This document shows, piece after piece, positions 58,701 to 64,000 of a DNA stretch of 64,000 nucleotides. This stretch comes from Nautilus pompilius. Taxonomy: Eukaryota; Mollusca; Cephalopoda; Nautilida; Nautilidae. Location of the stretch: contig JACATO010002189.1 in the NCBI GenBank assembly GCA_018389105.1, positions 645,001 to 709,000 on the forward strand. Reading direction: 5' to 3'. The notes beneath the pieces are model-generated. The model ran no database searches. It was not told where the DNA came from and worked only from the letters and a program-made list of their open reading frames with translations. The translations under genes and the position numbers were made by a program. The number at the start of each line of letters is the position of its first letter. Position 1 is the stretch's first letter.

Positions 58701-59869
58701 TTGGATGGTCACAATGGTAGTCTGTAGAAAAACTATAGCTTTTATCTGACATACCAACATTCTTTGAGAGGAACTCCTGCCTGTCTATGCCTTTACTCAT
58801 CTGTTCAAACAGAACAGTATTTCTTAAAGATGGTATCCAAACTCACACAACATGTGCAATGCAAACATGGAGAGTCAGAGCATCACATATCTCCATGGCT
58901 TGGCCATTCACAGATGAACTTCAATAAACATGTATGGAGGCTACCCCCAATAAATCCCTGTAATATTGTCCTTATAAACCACTTCCTGGTACACACTAAT
59001 ATAGACTGTCAGTAATGGCTAAAAACGTACAATCCAAGATTGCTGATCTCATCAACATCATGTGTCAGAACATTGCTACCCTGCATAAAACAAGGAGCTG
59101 GTCTTCAGAATATTAACTCCACTCATATTTTGGCAGTACTATTTATAGGTTTCTTCAAATAGGTGTCCATTTACTTATGTCATCTCTGTATATTACAAAA
59201 CCATCACATTTCCATTGGTTCATTTTTAAATACAAGTGTGATTCTGATCATCATTCTAATCATTCACTATATATTCTTATATACACAAATAACTAGGCTG
59301 TATTCATCTTTTGCTTATTGTTTTCTTTCACAGTTGCTGTTTTAGCACATTTGGAAAAGGAAAGTAAAAAAAAATAATAAAATATGTTCTATATCATATG
59401 TTGGGGATTGGTGGATTGTATTTAAGATTCTGGAGCAACATGGTTAATTTGGGGGTGGGGGTTCCTGGTCCCATTTTCATCTCACTCTTCTTAACTGACA
59501 ACTCTGATTTGGCAGGGGTAGACACCAACTTTCCTGATGAAGGCAGCTAAGCATGACAGTAGTCTTAGCTACTCCTGAGAAGTGCATGCGTACAAGTCCA
59601 AACATTTGAACTACATTCATCAAACAAAATAATAATAATAATAATTATTATATATAAAACCTTATGTATTTAGAGCATCAACACTATTAAAATAATTCAT
59701 TTATCTTTGTTTTCTGCACTATTACATTTGAGTTATTTACATCCCTACCTTTTCAATTTTTTTTTTCTGTGTGAAGTTTCCCCCATTACCTCACTTTAGC
59801 ATACCTTGTTCTTACTTTCCTTCTGTGGCATTTCAATAGTATTGTTAACAGCAACAAGCTGATATCCCA
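46596..59869 (-). CDS. RPP30: RNase P/MRP protein subunit p30 (Rpp30), ten exons, 5' end missing
   Basis: Exons in gene order: 59805-59869, 58016-58084, 57006-57080, 56223-56291, 53853-53942, 53193-53309, 51500-51529, 48856-48893, 48162-48241, 46596-46783. All phases match across GT-AG introns, giving about 270 residues plus a missing start of roughly 25-30. Recognised blocks are GYQLVAVNN, FRQLSRLTMVLDNP, YDLIAIQPTSEKLLH, LDIDIISLDFTEKL, ERGVVFEILYSPLIEDSSAR, RFTISNTQKLL, RGPYDVVTLGLLLGM and NCRAALVHAQARK, all in Rpp30 order. The protein folds as a TIM-barrel (PHP-like) subunit of nuclear RNase P, which trims the 5' leader of pre-tRNA, and of RNase MRP. The tail is acidic (SESEEEQESDES). The gene is convergent with the cyclase gene. 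Confidence 0.93.
46784..48161 (-). other. RPP30 intron
   Basis: This 1.4 kb AT-rich intron holds nothing recognisable. Confidence 0.5.
48162..48241 (-). CDS. RPP30: RPP30 exon: GLLLGM to NCRAALVHA
   Basis: This exon begins with A completing the Leu codon, then encodes GLLLGMNNEQSKDSITKNCR and AALVHA, ending one base over. The acceptor is acattcag and the donor gtaagt. Confidence 0.9.
48292..48314 (+). repeat. (GA)n microsatellite
   Basis: About eleven GA units lie in an RPP30 intron, just upstream (in gene direction) of the exon at 48162-48241. Confidence 0.9.
48856..48893 (-). CDS. RPP30: RPP30 38-bp exon: RGPYDVVT
   Basis: This exon encodes PLLLRGPYDVVT plus two bases (TT) of a leucine codon. 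The acceptor is tatatag and the donor gtatcc is weak. The RGPYDV motif is a family signature, and the phase fits the next exon exactly. Confidence 0.82.
49878..49982 (-). mobile_element. SINE-like remnant
   Basis: The motif tagatgtgggtggaaaacc, followed by tggctggtgaagaagaaaa, is the reverse of the cccacatctaaaaa body motif in the copy at 11979. A tRNA-like gtgcagtggttagata lies at the other end. It is decayed. Confidence 0.4.
50741..50931. mobile_element. 191-bp pogo/Tigger-type MITE
   Basis: The inverted ends cagcaaaacctcaatttaat and cagtagcacctcgatctaat (right end read in reverse) match over about 22 bp with substitutions. TA lies immediately outside each end. CAGTxG(C/A)ACCTCGAT is typical of pogo/Tigger termini. 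It has no coding content and sits in an RPP30 intron. Confidence 0.75.
51500..51529 (-). CDS. RPP30: RPP30 30-bp exon: NIIITSGCEK
   Basis: This ten-codon exon has acceptor ttttccag and donor gtaagc, phase 0 on both sides. It matches the NVIISSAAE strand of the family. Confidence 0.85.
51530..53192 (-). other. RPP30 intron
   Basis: This 1.66 kb AT-rich intron contains no recognisable element. Confidence 0.5.
53193..53309 (-). CDS. RPP30: RPP30 exon: ERGVVFEILYSP
   Basis: This exon encodes 39 residues from ALERGVVFEILYSPLIEDSS to KLLDVCKGK in phase 0. The donor is gtgagc. It is the most conserved block of the family (RGxxFExxYSP). Confidence 0.95.
53525..53765 (+). mobile_element. tRNA-derived SINE-like element
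   Basis: The body contains tttcctctcatgtctaaaaa and tgaatagttctgaaaggga, collinear with cccacatctaaaaatga and tttagcggga in the copy at 11979. The head ggttcgctgactcagtggtg resembles a tRNA A-box region. It lies in the RPP30 intron between 53309 and 53853. Confidence 0.55.
53853..53942 (-). CDS. RPP30: RPP30 exon: LDIDIISLDFTEKL
   Basis: This exon encodes 30 residues, VACGTLDIDIISLDFTEKLL and so on, in phase 0. The acceptor is aaatag and the donor gtaagt. It matches the CTHLDVDLVCITVTEKLPF block. Confidence 0.92.
54278..55558 (+). mobile_element. Full-length mariner transposon
   Basis: The length is 1281 bp. The ends gaggtctgtcgaaaaagtat at left and its inverse at right match over about 26 bp with few differences, and TA flanks both ends. 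Size, TA target and transposase order fit mariner. It is inserted in an RPP30 intron, on the opposite strand to the gene. Confidence 0.95.
54484..55488 (+). pseudogene. Mariner transposase, frameshifted
   Basis: The start MTECVEQRSCIKFCQKLGDT is at 54484. It runs through MGVTKIKEWYNRFKDG, then after a frame change EKMRTLIMEDHCLTV and KDSAHAILEDFG. The catalytic triad motifs IRDEMWV, DHDNTPVQ and YSPDMAP keep the three aspartates of a DD34D transposase. Frame changes near 54670 and 55045 and in-frame stops near 55220 and 55315 break it, so the copy is dead. The overall family resembles mariner copies common in animal genomes. Confidence 0.9.
56223..56291 (-). CDS. RPP30: RPP30 exon: YDLIAIQPTSEKLLH
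   Basis: This exon encodes QSCAEIQAYDLIAIQPTSEK and LLH in phase 0. The acceptor ends cag and the donor is gtacgt. It matches the YDVVAVFPKTEKLFH block. Confidence 0.9.
56292..57005 (-). other. RPP30 intron
   Basis: This is a short AT-rich intron with nothing recognised. Confidence 0.5.
57006..57080 (-). CDS. RPP30: RPP30 exon: RLTMVLDNP
   Basis: This exon encodes GPKPKFRQLSRLTMVLDNPE and then QIHSL in phase 0. The acceptor is tttttcag and the donor gtaagt. It matches the conserved LTRLTIIVSDP strand of Rpp30. Confidence 0.88.
57081..58015 (-). other. RPP30 intron with hAT MITE
   Basis: This intron of 0.9 kb contains the hAT-type element at 57618-57820 and is otherwise featureless. Confidence 0.6.
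57618..57820. mobile_element. 203-bp hAT-type MITE with perfect 8-bp target duplication
   Basis: The ends cagcatgtcaaacatgcggc and, in reverse, caggcatgtcaaactgaggg are inverted repeats beginning with CAG. TATTAGAT occurs at 57610-57617 and again at 57821-57828. An 8-bp duplication and CAG termini define hAT superfamily insertions. No coding content. Confidence 0.92.
58016..58084 (-). CDS. RPP30: RPP30 exon
   Basis: This exon encodes ITIKAPEEIKVDESKFISKD and EAG in phase 0. The acceptor is ctacag and the donor gtaagt. It corresponds to the variable linker before the RLT strand. Confidence 0.8.
58085..59804 (-). other. RPP30 intron holding a Tc1 relic
   Basis: This 1.72 kb intron is mostly occupied by the Tc1 fragment at 58440-59110. 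The rest is AT-rich with no other feature. Confidence 0.6.
58440..59110 (+). mobile_element. Tc1-type transposase relic
   Basis: Across frames I see DESGFSQFSDSGYVYM (the DESRFxLxxxDGRVRV motif), FGPLDGHNGSL, and LRGTPACLCLYSSVQTEQYF. These are followed by the decayed PWLGHSQMNFNKHVWRLPPI and NPCNIVLINHFLVHTNI, in the order of a Tc1 transposase C-terminal half. The frame is broken in several places. Confidence 0.55.
59805..59869 (-). CDS. RPP30: RPP30 exon (first visible): GYQLVAVNN
   Basis: The acceptor is tgttttacag and the donor gtatgc. The 65 bp start with TG, completing a codon that should be Leu (LGY in orthologues). The exon encodes GYQLVAVNNTIEMPQKESKN and K, the first beta strand region of the barrel. 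Confidence 0.85.
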
Positions 59870-61045
59870 CTGTAAAACATAAAAATATATTACTGTGCTA
59901 CTGATAAAGAGGGAATTTTCTTCATTTGCTATAACAGTTATTTAACTGTTTTTAAATCCATTAGCATACAGTGTTTACAATACAATGACTAACAACTGCT
60001 TAGCCACATGAGAGAGAACAAAAACAGGTAAATTGTAGTAAAAAGTAATTTTCTTAAAGTTATTACTACTTTTTGTTGTGCTGTTCAGATTATCGTGAAA
60101 TCAGTTGCTAAACTGAGGTTTGGTTATTCCACTGAGCTGAAAGTTTAGGGCACATTACATTCTTGAAAACATTCAAAAAGATGCAAGTCTGTAAATTCCA
60201 GTAAAGCAGATCAATTTACAGGCCTAATAAGCTTAGTTTTTTTAGTAGTAAAAATATCGTCTCCCTTGATGCTCACCTCCTTCTGAACCTACAAGTGATG
60301 GGTGTTTTAAGGTGAATCTCTTAAGCCAAGCAAAAAAAAAAAAAAGCCTTTCCACAAATAATCAAGCAACCTACAACAAATACTTCTTGGACAATATTGC
60401 TTATAATACTGAAAACTAGACTAGTAGTCACTTTTTCTAAGCTCCTCTCCATTTACAGTAAGCAAAGTTTTTTTTTTAATACTATACAACAGTTCTAGTG
60501 TGTATACTGCTGACCACTGACTTATCTTTGCCAATCCAGCTGTTTCTGTTGTATGTTGGTGGGAAGAAAAACTGAGTGTGTGTGGCTGGTAAATGCTAAC
60601 CAGAAAAGAGAATTTCTTTTTAAGTGGAATAAACCCTACCATGACTCTTCTGCCATTATATATTTTTAAAAAATTAATTTAAAGTTAAAAAAATCAAAAG
60701 CTTTCTTTTCACAAAGTATTGAAACTTTACCTGACATCTGATTCGATGCTTACTTTATTCAATGAAGTTATAATAAAGTAAAAAAAAAAAAAACAAAAAA
60801 GGCTAAATACAGCTGAATTCCAGGAGATTAAAGTTAGCAACAAATAAAAATGGTGCTCTGATCAAATTAAAAGTTAATTATAGTCATTTATTTATACTAA
60901 GCATCTGCAAGCCTGATATGTGTGTGTTCACAAATGTGTTTATTGAGAATGTTTAGGCAGATTTTTTCAGATATCAGCTAAGCTAATTCATAAAAATGAT
61001 TTATGAACATTAATTTTAAAATGATACTAATCCTACCAATAACAA
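59870..61045. other. RPP30 upstream intron, featureless
   Basis: The missing first coding exon(s) of RPP30 must lie in 59870-64000 or beyond. I found no exon with the required donor phase (one base over) and Rpp30-like N-terminal content. Confidence 0.4.
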
Positions 61046-61069
61046 ATATATATATATATATATATATAT
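61046..61069 (+). repeat. (TA)n microsatellite
   Basis: Twelve TA units directly precede the repeat-like block at 61069. Confidence 0.9.
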
Positions 61070-61665
61070 CGGTTTTTGAATTTATCCAGCTAAGATCAAA
61101 GTGTAAGTGCTTTTTTTCTGGCTGGAGAGGATTAGGCCCCTTAGTTCTGTTCAAGGAACTTACAGGGTTTTTTGGGACTTAGCAGCTGACTCAGGTACTG
61201 GTGAATTCTGCCATTTCTGGGAGCTCAGATTTCATTAGAAGTGGTGAAGTGGAGCCCACTGGAACAGCAGTCGTTGATGTCTCGGAGGCTTGCACAGCAG
61301 GGCCCTTAGGAGAGAAGCCCCAGTAACTGAGTCCATTTGAGCTTGGTGAAGACATTTCTTCTCAGGGGATGTGGCAGTTGATCCTTTACCCGGAGACATT
61401 TGGCTGGGAGTCTGGACCTTATGGGACCACAATGTGGACCCGCAATGCCAAGGCTTTTTCCTGCTGAGGTTTTTGCTAGGGAAGTTGATCACTAAACATG
61501 GGGATTTTGATTTTTCAAGACCTATCCTGAGTTCTTCATTACTGGTTACACGGGGGCTACAAGTATGCTCCCAAGTCCAACCTTTTGGTCAGCCTTACAA
61601 AGTTTTTTTTCAAAAACCTCAACATTTTGAAACTTTTTGATTTTCACATACAGACACATGTACCA
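61069..61665. repeat. Unclassified GC-richer interspersed block with U2-like head
   Basis: The block is richer in GC than both flanks and opens atcggttttt, then agctaagatcaaagtgtaag, which resembles the first 35 nt of U2 snRNA. The following 500 bp are partly open in several frames on both strands but match nothing I recognise. It may be a retroposed sequence. Confidence 0.3.
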
Positions 61666-63349
61666 CACATACCTGGCCTTCAGGAAAAAATAAAAAGCAA
61701 GCAAATATTTAGATTCTGAAAGCCATTAAAAATTTCAAACATATCAACCATATCTCTACTTAGTCATCTGAACCTGAAAATTGATAATTTCAGTTATTAC
61801 AGTGTGTTGTCTTGGTCTAAGGGGCACCTTTCTCACATCAACAGATGAAATATTAAGTGTATGCTAAATGAAGTGATTAAATTAATCTCTAGAGAGTAGA
61901 AACCTGAAACAACCTTGGAGTGCTTATAGTTGGTTGCAGTAAAAAATCTTCCTCTAATTCCTCTTTTTGACAATGGCCAACTGTAAGCATCACAGAATTG
62001 TTGTACACATTCCTGTGAGAGATTTGCATAAGGGTGCACCTGGATACTTTAAGTAACCATGTATTTCATTTGCAACAATAAACAACATTTTCAGCAAATT
62101 CCTCAAATTATATACAGTATGAATCTCAAAACTGCACAGGTGAGTTAAAACTCTGGATTTATGCATTCTAGCAAAGTTGTCCACAAAGAATATGAGACTG
62201 ACTGCTTGAAGAAAAAAAAAAATTAAGTATTAAATAATCATCTGCCACTTCCACATTAATTAAGCACTTTTGCTATTTAAATTGATAACAATCAGGTGGT
62301 ACATTTTTGTTAGTTCAGCTATAAGTGCATAGTAGACAACTGCAGTGCTTATATTTTAATTACAACTGAATGCTAAAGACATTGCTAAACAATCTAGTTG
62401 AAAGCAAATCTGAAGCATTGACAATAATTCAACTGCATTTCAAGTTTCTTAATACAGTAAATATCAAAATTGAAAATAGGTATAAATATCATAGGGCCAT
62501 TCAATGTCATGTGTTATAATCTTAAAACCACCTTGTTTCCTATTTTATTAGTCTGTAGCCTGAATAAGAGTGATATATTTTATAAGCTGTATAGTTCACT
62601 TGCATTGAATATTTTTCTTATAAATTGAACATCAAATAACCATTTTTAAAAGAATACATGATTCTGGGGTTGATTTTTTGATGCTACACATTACATTCAG
62701 AGAACTGTGTTAAAAAGGGGTCAAGCAATAAAAGTCCATATTTCTGTGAAGTTTGTATTATGTAGTGATTAATGCTTTCAGCATAAAAATATTTTTCTTA
62801 CAACTTGACAATATCCAAAATCTATAGCCTCATAACTGTGTTATGAGTGTTATAGTTCTGATTATGATATTACCTTTTCAAATTCTTCTGTTTTTGGAGA
62901 GGCCACATGACCAAGCGCATGAAAGATTAAGGTCACATGACTAGCAGGTGTTCCTTAAAGTTGCCAATATGACTTACATTGATCAAGTCACAAGTATGGG
63001 TGGTTCAAGAAAAAGGGATATATTTTATTATATTATTAAAAATATTAAATCAATCTAATAACTCTAATATATTTTATATAAAAATTATAATTTAAAAATC
63101 TAAAAATTCTAAATCAATCTATGCTGTTGAATGATTGTAATCACCAATTTAATGAAATATCCATTGAAACAGCCTCTTAGATTGTAAGAAAACGAATACC
63201 ATTTAATTTCTTATGCATGGGAAATGTATGTACATAACTCCAAAATTAAACATTAAATTGCCCCTTTTCCATATAATACTTATCTGTTATGTTAAAAGTA
63301 TTTCTTCACTCATTAATCTGTAAAAGAATATTCATTTTGCCATTTTCTT
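61666..63349. other. AT-rich region, nothing recognised
   Basis: There are no open frames of recognisable content and no repeat ends. Confidence 0.4.
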
Positions 63350-64000
63350 TCAGTTTTAGGTCATAGCATTGCAGAGAGAGTTGCAAAACTCAGGCAAAAG
63401 TGTGAGCTTGAAGATCATATTTCCAGACAAAAGAAAATAAAAAAACAGAAGAATGCTGCAAAGCTAAATTCAGAAATATGACAAACAATAAGAAAAATGA
63501 GGTGTGAGTTAAAGGAAGGAAAAGAAGTAAATCATGTAGAGTAGACAGAAGAAGAAATTACAGAGAAAAAAAAGAGGAAAATGTTAAAGCAGATACTCTG
63601 ACATTAGCATCATCTTTTGAAAAAGGGTTTAAAATCCTCAATCTCTGGAGAAAGCTATGAAAAGAATAATCTCTCATCTTGTATCACCTTCAAAACAAGC
63701 TTAAGACAAAGAATCACAAAAATGACCAATAACATGAGTTATAACAGCGTCTCTTCCAAAACTGTGGAACTATTAAAAGAAATTTTCTTTGAAATAGATA
63801 ATGTCTGCAATGCACCTGGGATGAATGATGTAATGACTCCTTGGAATGGTGTGAAAGTAAAGCTAATAAAATACTATCTAACAATGTTTTGAGGGAAGTT
63901 TACCACCTGTTGAAAAAATATCCATTCTGACAGTGAGATTGGATTTTTGAAGTTTGTGTCTATTAGACCACAAAATGTATTTTTACTGAAAGATGAGCTT
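63350..64000 (+). pseudogene. Degraded copy of a basic-region multicopy invertebrate protein, cut by window end
   Basis: Plus-strand frames read AKLRQKCELEDHISRQKKIK (a basic Arg/Lys-rich start). Then LRQRITKMTNNMSYNSVSSK, CNAPGMNDVMTPWNGVKVKL and KYYLTMF follow, and after a frame change LREVYHLLKKYPF, then IGFLKFVSIRPQNVFLLKD. This order (basic repeat region, APGxxDxVTV, RYLTMxLxEAYxLF, IGxSKFxxLRPKxV) matches proteins I remember as multicopy and uncharacterised in invertebrate genomes, probably transposon-derived. Stops occur in the basic region. Confidence 0.6.

Noticed and set aside
62860-62960. Candidate RPP30 first exon ending at a gtaata donor
   Set aside because: The encoded residues do not resemble the Rpp30 N-terminus and the phase is not convincing.

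Overview
This is a 64 kb piece of an animal nuclear genome. The coding exons are short and interrupted by GT-AG introns with matching phases. There are no operons, the intergenic DNA is AT-rich, and there are many degraded Tc1/mariner-type DNA transposons, tRNA-derived SINE-like copies and microsatellites. A membrane guanylyl cyclase with a NIT-like sensor domain points to an invertebrate, most likely a lophotrochozoan such as a mollusc or annelid. That lineage is inferred and is not proved by the sequence.

Three host genes can be assembled by splice-phase matching. (1) A minus-strand gene at 238-7623 encodes a secreted-type protein with a C-type lectin domain split over two exons, followed by a cysteine-rich PAN/apple-like domain. 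It runs off the left edge, and its signal-peptide exon was not found. (2) A plus-strand gene at 13066-37719 has seven exons and a predicted 643-residue product: an N-terminal transmembrane helix, a NIT-like extracellular region, a second transmembrane helix, a signalling helix and a class III cyclase domain. The metal-binding aspartates and the transition-state Asn and Arg are present. Both residues that normally specify GTP are changed (Glu to Ala488, Cys to Thr560). (3) A minus-strand gene at 46596-59869 is RPP30, the p30 subunit of RNase P/MRP. Ten exons are visible, including 30-bp and 38-bp ones, and only the extreme N-terminus is missing. Genes 1 and 2 are divergent and genes 2 and 3 are convergent.

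The introns and intergenic DNA form a transposon graveyard. The clearest elements are a nearly full Tc1 element with long IR/DR-like ends (41368-42916), a full-length but frameshifted mariner (54278-55558), and a Tigger/pogo-like relic (31110-32215). There are at least five further Tc1-type fragments, a hAT-type MITE with a perfect 8-bp target duplication (57618-57820), and a pogo-type MITE (50741-50931). A 1890-bp element at 28590-30479 starts and ends with CACTG, has 13-bp inverted repeats and a 3-bp duplication, and encodes a broken copy of a widespread uncharacterised animal protein. Intron 6 of the cyclase gene holds a 2.6 kb minisatellite with a 96-bp dimeric unit. By eye, CpG is common up to about 13.86 kb and scarce afterwards, with the change inside the cyclase gene just after exon 1.
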